Origin: a virus
Virus record (IMG/VR): IMGVR_UViG_3300035698_009782
Coordinates: 1-23,648 of that record
Reading direction: 5' to 3' (one strand)
DNA length: 23,648 nucleotides
Of this stretch, positions 5,066 through 12,490 are shown in pieces (the stretch's first letter is position 1; each line of letters opens with the position of its first letter). The position numbers and the translations under genes are program-made. The notes beneath the pieces are model-generated. The model did not search any database. It was not told the origin of the DNA and saw nothing but the letters and a program-made list of their open reading frames with translations.

Positions 5066-5805
5066 AAATCGCAGGGATAACGAGAATACGAAACGAGGAA
5101 CATATCATTCAGAAAACGCTAGACCATGTAGCGACATTCGTAGACGAGATTTATGTCTATGACGACTGCTCTACTGATAGGACGGTTGAAATATGTGAAG
5201 CTCACCCAGCAGTAGTAAAAGTTATAAAGGGGGAAGTTTGGGCAAACGAACCTGCAGGTCGAAACCGAATGGAAGGAAGCGGTAGACAAATACCATTCGC
5301 AGAGGCGCGCAAGAACGGCGCTGAATGGGTTTACTACTTTGACGCCGATGAATACGCCGAGATAGACCTTACGACTCTAATACTAGATGACCCAAATATA
5401 AACGGGTATAGAATGAGGCTACTAGACGCATATATAACGCCAGAGGATAAAGACGAATTATTCACCCAGAGAAAATGGTTCGGTCCCGAATACAGAGATA
5501 TTCTCATGTGGGTGCGTGTAACAGAGCAAGTCCGCTTTGAACAGCGCGAGCCACGAGGAGTAATGCCGGCCATTAACCTATCAGGATATGTAAGACATTA
5601 CGGCAAGGCTATATCACCAGAAGAATGGGATAAGACGTGCGACTACTACTCAACAGTCAGATGGCCTGGAGTAAGAAACGATCTAGCTAAGCGCGGGGCA
5701 GACCGTAAAGGAAAATCAATAAAACACGACATGAAGTCGGACTTTGGAAGCCCCCTAATATCATGGGAGGATAGAGAGACCAAAGCATTTAAATTAGTTG
5801 ACTAA
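5062..5805 (+). CDS. Family 2 glycosyltransferase
   Basis: A 247-residue GT-A fold glycosyltransferase. Features: N-terminal strand MKIAGITRIRNEE (typical of GT2), the nucleotide-binding aspartates in YVYDDCSTDRT (D34/D35), and the metal-binding DxD in FDADEY (D94, D96). It transfers a sugar from a nucleotide sugar to an acceptor that cannot be read from the sequence (phage DNA base, virion protein or host glycan). It is short for the family and has no membrane segment, so it is probably cytoplasmic. It overlaps the upstream methyltransferase by 4 nt. Confidence 0.85.
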   Translation: MKIAGITRIRNEEHIIQKTLDHVATFVDEIYVYDDCSTDRTVEICEAHPAVVKVIKGEVWANEPAGRNRMEGSGRQIPFAEARKNGAEWVYYFDADEYAEIDLTTLILDDPNINGYRMRLLDAYITPEDKDELFTQRKWFGPEYRDILMWVRVTEQVRFEQREPRGVMPAINLSGYVRHYGKAISPEEWDKTCDYYSTVRWPGVRNDLAKRGADRKGKSIKHDMKSDFGSPLISWEDRETKAFKLVD

Positions 5806-5812
5806 AATAATT

Positions 5813-6517
5813 ATGAAAACAATCATAGCTGGGTATGGTGAAGTCGGCAAGGGCATGTGCGAGGTCTTAAAAGACGCGCATGATATTACTATCTACGACC
5901 CATTTAAAAACGAGCACGGGGAAGCTACGGGCATAGAAATGCTACTGATAGCCTTTCCTTTTAAAGACGAGGACTCATTTATTAGCTCAGTCAAAGAGCT
6001 ACAAGAAAAGTACACACCAGAATATACGATAATTCTATCTACAGTCAAAGTAGGAACGTCCGAGAAGCTAGGCGCTTGGCATAGTCCAATCGTCGGCAAG
6101 CACCCAGAGTTAGCTAAGAGTATTAAAATGCACACTCGTTGGGTAGGAGGCCCATTCAGCGAAGTAATAGAAAGTTATTTTAACAGAGCATGTATGTACC
6201 TTGAGTGGTCAGACACTGCAAAGGAAACAGAGTTCTTGAAATTAGCTTCGACCACTCTTTACGGACTGAACTTAGAATACGCTAGGTATATAAAAGAGGT
6301 ATGTGACAAAGAAGGATTTTCCTACACAAATACAATGTGTTGGAACCATGATTATAACGATCTGTATATAAGATTGGGTATGACAAACTTTCAGAAGTTC
6401 GTTTTAACTCCTCCCGAGGGAAAGCTAGGTGGACATTGCGTAGTTCCAAATGCAAATATTCTACAGGAACAGTATCCGAATCCTCTAGTTAAAGTGGTCG
6501 TCGATAAAAATAATTAA
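5813..6517 (+). CDS. Reduced UDP-glucose/GDP-mannose dehydrogenase-like protein
   Basis: A 234-residue protein, against about 390-450 in the family. It has an NAD-binding Rossmann motif GYGEVG (residues 7-12), STVKVGTS (76-83) matching the family's STVPVGTT, and GGHC (206-209) with C209 at the catalytic cysteine position. The family oxidises the C6 hydroxyl of a nucleotide sugar to a carboxylate. Much of the N-terminal domain and central helix appears to be missing, so activity may differ. ATG 5813 (TATG) is preferred over TTG 5798, which would overlap the upstream gene. It lies between a GT2 and a methyltransferase. Confidence 0.75.
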   Translation: MKTIIAGYGEVGKGMCEVLKDAHDITIYDPFKNEHGEATGIEMLLIAFPFKDEDSFISSVKELQEKYTPEYTIILSTVKVGTSEKLGAWHSPIVGKHPELAKSIKMHTRWVGGPFSEVIESYFNRACMYLEWSDTAKETEFLKLASTTLYGLNLEYARYIKEVCDKEGFSYTNTMCWNHDYNDLYIRLGMTNFQKFVLTPPEGKLGGHCVVPNANILQEQYPNPLVKVVVDKNN

Positions 6518-6522
6518 GAGGT

Positions 6523-7140
6523 ATGATAACAGGAAACGTAAAAGAGTTTTGGAAAAATATAAGCAAACAGCCAAACTGGATTGAGTATATTTTGCCGAAG
6601 CGAACAGCTGAAGAGTTTGACGCTGAAGGAAAGCAAGAAGCGCAAGAGATTTTAAAGAGAGTAGACAGCGATCATGTAGTTGTAGACTATGGTTGTGGTA
6701 TCGGTCGTATATCGAAACACGTCTCAGAACACGTTAGGCGCCTTGTAGGTGTAGATGTTTGTGCCGACTTTATAGAGAAGGCGAGAGATCGAGACCCGCG
6801 AACAGAATACCAAACGATCGAGAACTTTAAGGAAGAGGGAGTGTCCGACTTTGCTTACTCCATAGCAGTTCTGCAACATAACACAGAAGAGAACAGAGTT
6901 TTAATAATGGCTAATATACATCGCATTTTAAGACCCGGTGGTGTCTGTCTAATAACTTTTGCCCACGGTCCTGCTTATAGAGAGGGTGCATTTTTGCATA
7001 AATTTTCTGAAGAGGAAATACGCGAACTTGCAAAGGACTTTTCAGATATAACAATAGTGCCTGGAAACTTAGTCAAATACGGAGGCCACCCACTACCAGA
7101 GGGTGAACGCAATGAGCTAATTCTAATTGCTAAAAAATAA
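6523..7140 (+). CDS. Class I SAM-dependent methyltransferase
   Basis: A 205-residue methyltransferase of the methyltransf_11/25 type. The SAM-binding motif I is VDYGCGIGR (residues 54-62), followed by VGVDVC, AYSIAVLQH at the motif IV position and a LRPGGVCLITF strand. It is distinct from the paralogous pair at 4385 and 7143. Spacing to the gene before is 5 nt and to the gene after 2 nt, so it belongs to the same operon. The substrate is unknown. Confidence 0.85.
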   Translation: MITGNVKEFWKNISKQPNWIEYILPKRTAEEFDAEGKQEAQEILKRVDSDHVVVDYGCGIGRISKHVSEHVRRLVGVDVCADFIEKARDRDPRTEYQTIENFKEEGVSDFAYSIAVLQHNTEENRVLIMANIHRILRPGGVCLITFAHGPAYREGAFLHKFSEEEIRELAKDFSDITIVPGNLVKYGGHPLPEGERNELILIAKK

Positions 7141-7142
7141 AT

Positions 7143-7862
7143 ATGGAAAACGAGTATGGCTCAGCCGAGTATCATAGGGATTTAGCAGATCCTAACATGG
7201 CACACACAAAAGACAAGGAGCACTTTAAGGCTTTTTATAATCAGCTTGGTAAAGAAGAAAACCAGTTAGCACAGCAGTATATTCCAGCGCGTACCGACTG
7301 GGTAGCAATTCCAAAGCACGCTAGTATTCTAGAATTAGGTTGTCACGTAGGTTTTAATCTATTACAATGGCTAACGGAAGAGGGCACTGACAGAAGCGGT
7401 ATGGGTATTGATATATCCCAACCGTTGTTAGACGAGGCAACACGAAGATTTGAAGAATATGAAAAAGAACATAGAGGATTTTTGGCCCTATGGAATTTTG
7501 TAAAAGCAGATTTAGAAGAGATAACTTCATTCCCAAAATGCACTGCGAGAATCCCATTTTCAGACTTTGTACTAACTGAAACACTGGAGCATGTCATAGA
7601 TCCCAAAAAGGTTCTAGCTACAACATTTGATTTAATGATGACATCAGTTGGTTTAGATATATCTAAAGAGGATGTGACTGAGAGCATAAGACTATGGATA
7701 ACAGTACCAGCAACAAAGACTGGAAACTCATCTCATGTTAGAGGAGTAACTCCAGATGAGCTAAAAACGTGGCTATCAGAAGTAGGCTTTGATCTGAACG
7801 ATATAGAGTATATGGATATAGTCAAAGGGGAAACGCGTTGTAAATTAGTAATTAACTTTTAA
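7143..7862 (+). CDS. Class I SAM-dependent methyltransferase (paralogue of 4385)
   Basis: A 239-residue methyltransferase with motif I ELGCHVG (residues 64-70), GIDIS and the shared VLTETLEHV motif. It is full-length colinear with the protein at 4385, differing mainly in a small insert before the last third. The two copies bracket the GT2, dehydrogenase and third methyltransferase, which suggests duplication during growth of the cassette. It starts at TATG two bases after the preceding stop. Confidence 0.85.
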   Translation: MENEYGSAEYHRDLADPNMAHTKDKEHFKAFYNQLGKEENQLAQQYIPARTDWVAIPKHASILELGCHVGFNLLQWLTEEGTDRSGMGIDISQPLLDEATRRFEEYEKEHRGFLALWNFVKADLEEITSFPKCTARIPFSDFVLTETLEHVIDPKKVLATTFDLMMTSVGLDISKEDVTESIRLWITVPATKTGNSSHVRGVTPDELKTWLSEVGFDLNDIEYMDIVKGETRCKLVINF

Positions 7863-7879
7863 TAATTAAAAAAATAGTT

Positions 7880-8443
7880 ATTAGTAAGCAAAAGTGTATA
7901 GCATCTAGGAGACTAGAATTCGACATGGGTCACAGAGTCCCTAATCATGCGTCAAAATGTTTCAACGTGCACGGGCATAGATATGTAGCCATCATTGAGG
8001 TAGAGGCCACTCTAGTAGAAGAGGAAGGGCACGCTTCAGAGGGTATGGTCATGGACTTCGGTGATATTAAAAAGTACCTAGGCAGATTTATTGACACGTA
8101 CATGGATCACGGCTACATGGGACACAAAGACTACGACAAAGAACTTTTAGAAAAACTGCACAAAGATGACATGAAACACATTTCAACGTCTTTTGTGCCA
8201 ACAGCAGAAAATATAGCATTATGGTTATTCAAAATAGCAATGGAGCAATTGGAAAGTAATAAACAGGAGAGCCAAAGCTATTTTGAAGTAAAGTCAATTA
8301 AGCTATACGAAACGCCTAATTGTTACGCTTTAGTATCTAGAGAAAATGCTTTAGAAGCTTTCGGTCAACCAGACATAGAATTGGATGTGAGTCTTTACGA
8401 CCCAGCACACGCTATAGGCCTAGACGGCAAGACTAGTCGCTAA
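7880..8443 (+). CDS. queD: QueD, 6-carboxy-5,6,7,8-tetrahydropterin synthase (non-ATG start likely)
   Basis: QueD/PTPS-family enzyme, second step of 7-deazaguanine (preQ0) synthesis: dihydroneopterin triphosphate to 6-carboxytetrahydropterin. Zinc ligands are H18 (in MGHRV) and H31/H33 (HGH), with nucleophile C27 (KCFNVHGHRY); numbering is from 7880. ATG 7925 lies inside the first conserved strand (FD-M-GHRV, where relatives have Ala or similar) and would remove it. The frame is open upstream as IASRRLEFD but contains no ATG, GTG or TTG. ATT 7880 (preceded by T) is my provisional start; ATA 7898 or ATT 7865 are alternatives. The enzyme probably serves modification of phage DNA or tRNA, together with QueE. 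Confidence 0.8.
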   Translation: MSKQKCIASRRLEFDMGHRVPNHASKCFNVHGHRYVAIIEVEATLVEEEGHASEGMVMDFGDIKKYLGRFIDTYMDHGYMGHKDYDKELLEKLHKDDMKHISTSFVPTAENIALWLFKIAMEQLESNKQESQSYFEVKSIKLYETPNCYALVSRENALEAFGQPDIELDVSLYDPAHAIGLDGKTSR

Positions 8444-8444
8444 T

Positions 8445-8555
8445 ATGAATGAAGCGGGGAGGCTATCTATAGCAATAATAGCAACTGGTCTAACTGGGAT
8501 AAGTTGCACAATATGGGTTATAGCTAGTATAATAAAATCATTCCTCAACAGTTAG
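8445..8555 (+). CDS. Very small single-pass membrane protein
   Basis: A 36-residue peptide with one hydrophobic segment (about residues 9-31) and a short polar end. The start follows the QueD stop after one base (TAA-T-ATG), like other coupled starts here. Function unknown. Confidence 0.5.
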   Translation: MNEAGRLSIAIIATGLTGISCTIWVIASIIKSFLNS

Positions 8556-8577
8556 AGGAAAAATAAGTTTAGAGTGT

Positions 8578-8883
8578 ATGTCAAAACATGAAGAAGTGAT
8601 GGACGAGTACGAGCTTTCGTTATCCGTTAAGTTTCGTCATGACAAAGAAAAAAATAAAATTGATTTGGCCTATAAGCCACTATCAGGCGACCTCATGAAG
8701 ACCCCAATATTCATGAAGGAGTATTTGATTAGCCTAATTTTGGGATCAATACCAGAAGATCAGAGGAGCAAGACTGCCGCTATAGCAATAGCTATGACGA
8801 GCAAGACTGAAATGGCAACCGAGATGGCACAAACAAAAAACCCAATCAAGAAAGCATTGCTTAGAAAGAAGATGGGAAAATAG
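8578..8883 (+). CDS. Hypothetical protein
   Basis: A 101-residue charged protein: a beta-rich first half (EYELSLSVKFRHDKE) and a helical, Ala/Met/Lys-rich second half ending in a basic tail. No motif is recognised. It starts at TATG with no SD and has AT-rich codon use, in contrast to queE just downstream. Confidence 0.6.
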   Translation: MSKHEEVMDEYELSLSVKFRHDKEKNKIDLAYKPLSGDLMKTPIFMKEYLISLILGSIPEDQRSKTAAIAIAMTSKTEMATEMAQTKNPIKKALLRKKMGK

Positions 8884-8925
8884 TCCTTTACAAGACGAAG
8901 TGAGTCATAAACCTGTAACGACAAG

Positions 8926-8931
8926 AAGGAG
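8926..8931 (+). promoter_or_regulatory. Strong Shine-Dalgarno of queE
   Basis: AAGGAG lies 6 nt before ATG 8938. It is worth listing because SD sequences are otherwise absent from genes between 971 and 23648; its presence sets queE apart as an imported segment. Confidence 0.75.
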
Positions 8932-8937
8932 TCCGAC

Positions 8938-9675
8938 ATGACCATTCGAGTATGTGAGATGTTCGTTTCGCTTCAGGGCGAAGGCCCGACCACCGGCACC
9001 AAGTCCCTGTTCGTCAGGCTCTCGGGCTGTAACCTGCGCTGCATCTGGTGCGACACCCCGTACACCTGGTACTTCAAAGGCCAAGAGTACAAGGACATGC
9101 CACCGAACAGCATGGAGAAGTTCGACCAGACCGCTGAGACCGCCGAGTACAACAAGCTCAAGTTCGTCGACCAAGTACTCTGGCACGCTGGAGACGTTCG
9201 ACATATTGTCCTGACTGGTGGAGAGCCTATGCTTCAGTGGCGCGCGCTCAAGAGTGCACTGCCCCTGCTCCAGCACTACGGCTTCACCTTTGAGCTCGAG
9301 ACCAATGGTACGATCCCGCTGGACACCGAGTTCGGAGCGATGTTCACCCAAGTGAACTGCTCGCCGAAGATTTGGATGAGTGGTAACAGGCGCAACACGT
9401 TCTACCCAGAAGCCCTACGCTCTATCATGGAGCATGAGGCTTACTGCTTCAAGATCGTGACTATGTGCGATGCGTCGACTCTCACCAAGATCGAGAGGTT
9501 CGTTGAGGCTATGGGTATTCCGCCGGAACGCGTGTTCATCATGCCCGAGGGCGTGACTATCGAGTCCCAGCAGATGCCTAAGATCGGACGACATGTTGCC
9601 TTCTGTGAGCGTAACGGGTTTGTTCTCTCACTTCGTCAGCACATCATTGACTACGGAAACGCACGAGGCGTGTAG
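8938..9675 (+). CDS. queE: QueE, 7-carboxy-7-deazaguanine synthase (radical SAM)
   Basis: A 245-residue radical-SAM enzyme converting 6-carboxytetrahydropterin to 7-carboxy-7-deazaguanine. The N-terminal SLQGEGPTTG matches QueE; the 4Fe-4S cluster ligands are C31, C35 and C38 (CNLRCIWCD), and the SAM-binding strand has TGGEP (93-97). With QueD it covers two of the four preQ0 steps; FolE and QueC would have to come from the host or elsewhere in the phage. Codon use is GC-richer (third-position C/G) than its flanks and it has a canonical SD, so it was probably acquired from another phage or a bacterium. Confidence 0.93.
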   Translation: MTIRVCEMFVSLQGEGPTTGTKSLFVRLSGCNLRCIWCDTPYTWYFKGQEYKDMPPNSMEKFDQTAETAEYNKLKFVDQVLWHAGDVRHIVLTGGEPMLQWRALKSALPLLQHYGFTFELETNGTIPLDTEFGAMFTQVNCSPKIWMSGNRRNTFYPEALRSIMEHEAYCFKIVTMCDASTLTKIERFVEAMGIPPERVFIMPEGVTIESQQMPKIGRHVAFCERNGFVLSLRQHIIDYGNARGV

Positions 9676-9695
9676 CTACAGAATGTGCAACTTAA

Positions 9696-9723
9696 GGGGG
9701 GTGGCGATAATATCAAAACCCCC
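9696..9723 (+). other. G/C hairpin between queE and the terminase genes
   Basis: A run of six Gs (9696-9701) can pair with five Cs (9719-9723), with a short GAT/ATC stem inside. There is no T-tract, so it is not a canonical terminator; it marks the junction between GC-richer queE and the AT-rich packaging genes. Confidence 0.35.
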
Positions 9724-9738
9724 GCTAATGCTGTATGT

Positions 9739-10341
9739 ATGAAAAGTAAACCAAAAGGAAGATCCGCCCCTATGGCCTTGATAGAGGAGCGAAGAGAGTA
9801 CTCAGTAGCTCTAAAACTAACTGGATTAAGTATCCCGACTGTTTTGAAACAGTTAAATAGTCAGGCTGAAATAAAAGGGTGGGGAACAATAGGGCGCGCT
9901 ACTCTAGAAGCAGACATTGCAAATTATTATAGAAAAAACAAATCAGTATCAATAGAAGACTACGATCATTTGGATCAAATGCGTCAAGCGCACACGGCAG
10001 AAATGGAGATGACTATAGAAAAAATTGCTCTGCATATTAGAACAAACAAAAACTGGAAGCCTTTTGAATATGTAAACGCTCTTGAGGCGTACCACAAAAT
10101 GCAGATGAACTATGCTGAAATACAGAACTGGAACATAGGTAGAAAGAATCCTTTGATAATCGCGAACGAAATAAACATTCACCAAACTTTCACGGCAGCA
10201 CAAGTGGATGCTAGTAGGACAAATAAACAAGCAATGAGTGGACTCGTTGCTATGTTAGACGATGCCATTCTTAAACTAAAGGGTGAAGAAGCAGACGATG
10301 AAGAAGAAGCGGATATTATAGATGTAGAGGCAACAAGTTAG
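9739..10341 (+). CDS. Candidate terminase small subunit
   Basis: A 200-residue protein, identified mainly by position directly before the large terminase (1-nt gap). The N-terminal half looks like a helix-turn-helix region (about residues 15-45, LKLTGLSIPTVLKQL), the middle is helical, and the C-terminus is strongly acidic. That is the plan of small terminases, which bind the packaging site and form a ring. ATG 9739 is chosen over an upstream in-frame start near 9685, which would cover the G/C hairpin. Sequence recognition is weak. Confidence 0.6.
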   Translation: MKSKPKGRSAPMALIEERREYSVALKLTGLSIPTVLKQLNSQAEIKGWGTIGRATLEADIANYYRKNKSVSIEDYDHLDQMRQAHTAEMEMTIEKIALHIRTNKNWKPFEYVNALEAYHKMQMNYAEIQNWNIGRKNPLIIANEINIHQTFTAAQVDASRTNKQAMSGLVAMLDDAILKLKGEEADDEEEADIIDVEATS

Positions 10342-10342
10342 T

Positions 10343-12202
10343 ATGTCTGAAATACTAATAGAACCACCAAGCTTTACCGATCACTTGAGCCAGCCTTTAC
10401 TAGAGGCTACACGAGCAGTTTTAAAGGAGGCAAAAAATCCACTAGATTTAATATACTATAAAGACTGGCTGGAGAACCCAGCTAAGTGGCGCTACCCAAT
10501 GGTATCATTTGATACTTTTATTGATTCGAAAACATATTTAGGACAGGGTGAATTCGTATACCCAGAAATTAGAAAAGTGGCTAAAGGTATTTTAGAGGGC
10601 AAGTATCCCGAAGCCGTTATCATGGCGGGTATTGGTTCTGGTAAAACAACATCGGCCGAGCTTATAGAATGTTACTTAACGCACAAGATACTTTGCCTGC
10701 GAGACCCTTACAGACAGTTTCAACTAGCAAAAGACAAACCAATAGCCATGATTAACATGGGTATAAACGCAACACAGGCGTTGAAGGTAGCCTTTGAAGG
10801 AGTTAAGACCTTTATAAGTGGTAGCCCTTGGTTTAAGCATTTCAACCCAAAAATTATAGCTGGTGAGATTCTTTTTAAAAAAGAAAACATCTTGCTCATT
10901 TCAGGAAACAGTAAATCTACAACCCCACTTGGATACAACATCTTTTTTGCTGTTCTGGATGAGGCCGCTTTTTATTTAGATACAGACAACAGACAGGTAG
11001 CTGAAGAAATCTACACAGCACTGCAACGACGTATCGTTTCCCGTTTCGGTTACGAGGGACTGTCGATGATTATCTCATCACCTTTGTATGAGGGTGACTT
11101 CGTGATGACAAAGTTAGAGGAAGCTAAAACACAGTTCTCGGAACAAGTGTACAGCTGTCAGTTGCCTACGTGGAAAGGAAAACCAATAGAAAAAGCGGAC
11201 ATGGCTAATAAGTTCTATTTTAACAATAGAACAGGTACTGTATTAGACGAAAAACCAGCAGACGATACTGACATATCATTTGTGGCCGACGACTTCGATG
11301 CTAACAAGTCAGTATGGGAGATTCCTGGGGAATATAAGAAATCCTTTCTACAAGACCCAGATAGAGCAAAGAGAGACCTTGCTGGTATCCCGTCAGGCTC
11401 AATACAAGCCTATATGCCACGCACAGACAAGATAAACGAACTCTTTACCACAGATCCATCTCCAATCGTTAAGGGGGCCTATTCAGGGCTAGAGAAGCCA
11501 CTTAGAACGAATTATTATATACATTTGGACCTTGCTTTGAATAAACAGAAAAATGGAAAGGATTGTGGAGACTTTGCGGGTATGGCTATGGCTCGATTCG
11601 ATGGCTGGATACAGGACGAGGAAACAGACGAAAGGCAGAAGACAGCAAAGATAGTTTTAGCGGAACAAATAGGGGCAGGACCTACAGGAGAAATCAACTT
11701 CTCAGATGTGAGAAATAAGATTTACACACTACGAAAAATGGGCTTTAATATAAAGCTTGTAACAATGGATCAATTCCAAAGTGCCGACACAAAGCAAATA
11801 CTGAGAGCCAAGGGCATAAGGTCTGACCTTTTATCAGTGGACAGAACAACTGAACCATACGACACATTCAAGGAAATGATATATTCAGATCGTGTCACAT
11901 GTCACGAGATGCCCGTATTAAAAAAGGAGCTATCACAGCTAGAGATAACCAAGTCGTCTAAAATAGATCACCCTCCAAAGGGAAGCAAGGACGTAGCTGA
12001 TGCGTGTTGTGGTGCTGTGTTTAATGTTATTATGAATACGACAAACTCAACGCTAGGAATGGCTGTAGGCGATTTAAGTCATGCTCATATTCCAGGTCAG
12101 GTACCAATCACTGAACAACAAAAACGGGAGAAGGACGCTAGAGAAAAAGAAGAGAATTATAGGGTACTAGACGACATGGCTCGGGACGGCTTATTTGACT
12201 AA
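10343..12202 (+). CDS. terL: Terminase large subunit (packaging ATPase/nuclease)
   Basis: A 619-residue packaging motor. Walker A is GIGSGKTT (about residues 96-103) and Walker B with catalytic Glu is AVLDEAAF (about 205-212). The C-terminal nuclease half has acidic residues in YIHLDLALN and in the terminal DVADACCGAV segment, as in RNase H-like terminase nucleases. Length is within the usual 420-660 range. It translocates DNA into the prohead through the portal at 12491. The start follows the preceding stop after one base (TAG-T-ATG). Confidence 0.93.
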   Translation: MSEILIEPPSFTDHLSQPLLEATRAVLKEAKNPLDLIYYKDWLENPAKWRYPMVSFDTFIDSKTYLGQGEFVYPEIRKVAKGILEGKYPEAVIMAGIGSGKTTSAELIECYLTHKILCLRDPYRQFQLAKDKPIAMINMGINATQALKVAFEGVKTFISGSPWFKHFNPKIIAGEILFKKENILLISGNSKSTTPLGYNIFFAVLDEAAFYLDTDNRQVAEEIYTALQRRIVSRFGYEGLSMIISSPLYEGDFVMTKLEEAKTQFSEQVYSCQLPTWKGKPIEKADMANKFYFNNRTGTVLDEKPADDTDISFVADDFDANKSVWEIPGEYKKSFLQDPDRAKRDLAGIPSGSIQAYMPRTDKINELFTTDPSPIVKGAYSGLEKPLRTNYYIHLDLALNKQKNGKDCGDFAGMAMARFDGWIQDEETDERQKTAKIVLAEQIGAGPTGEINFSDVRNKIYTLRKMGFNIKLVTMDQFQSADTKQILRAKGIRSDLLSVDRTTEPYDTFKEMIYSDRVTCHEMPVLKKELSQLEITKSSKIDHPPKGSKDVADACCGAVFNVIMNTTNSTLGMAVGDLSHAHIPGQVPITEQQKREKDAREKEENYRVLDDMARDGLFD

Positions 12203-12205
12203 AAG

Positions 12206-12234
12206 TTGAAAAAGTATAAAAAACGCTGTATAGT
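12206..12234 (+). promoter_or_regulatory. Promoter giving an almost leaderless transcript
   Basis: TTGAAA (12206-12211), a 17-nt spacer, then TATAGT (12229-12234). ATG 12244 begins only 9 nt after the -10 box, so transcription would start about 2-3 nt before the start codon. It would drive the small gene at 12244 and the portal and head genes. Confidence 0.6.
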
Positions 12235-12243
12235 AAAATAGAT

Positions 12244-12444
12244 ATGAAAAAGTATTTAGTACATAGTACAGTTTTTGTTGGAGACGAAAAGCGCATTAAC
12301 GAATCTTTTTCTGCACTTCAAAATAGAATAGCAGCAAAGGGTGAAAAAATAGAAAACGTTTCTTTTGATAGGGACGGAAAAACATGGTGCTTTAATATAG
12401 TAACTAGTATTGGAGTCGATAGTAACGAGCGGGTAGAAAAATAA
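12244..12444 (+). CDS. Hypothetical protein between terminase and portal
   Basis: A 66-residue protein with an alternating strand-helix-strand pattern (KKYLVHSTVFVG, a helix, then WCFNIVTSIG) suggesting a small alpha/beta fold. No family is recognised. It probably starts on a near-leaderless mRNA from the promoter just upstream, at TATG. Confidence 0.6.
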   Translation: MKKYLVHSTVFVGDEKRINESFSALQNRIAAKGEKIENVSFDRDGKTWCFNIVTSIGVDSNERVEK

Positions 12445-12472
12445 CTAATAAGATCAGTGGTCGCGAAGTCGT

Positions 12473-12490
12473 AATTCCGCTGGAATTTTT
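12473..12490 (+). promoter_or_regulatory. Hairpin with T-tail abutting the portal start codon
   Basis: AATTCC (12473-12478) pairs with GGAATT (12482-12487) around GCT, followed by Ts up to base 12490; the portal ATG is at 12491. It looks like a small terminator or attenuator between the 12244 gene and the portal, or a structure limiting portal translation. Confidence 0.4.

Noticed and set aside
7343-7687. 114-codon minus-strand ORF
   Set aside because: It lies entirely within the methyltransferase gene at 7143 and has no recognisable motif or start signal.
7925-8443. QueD starting at ATG 7925
   Set aside because: This would remove the conserved first strand of the fold; the base before the ATG is C, unlike the assigned starts.
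7863-8937. preQ1 riboswitch before queD or queE
   Set aside because: Neither upstream region shows the conserved preQ1 aptamer pattern as I know it.
8905-9351. 148-codon minus-strand ORF opposite queE
   Set aside because: It is a shadow of GC-rich queE, which has all its active-site motifs on the + strand.
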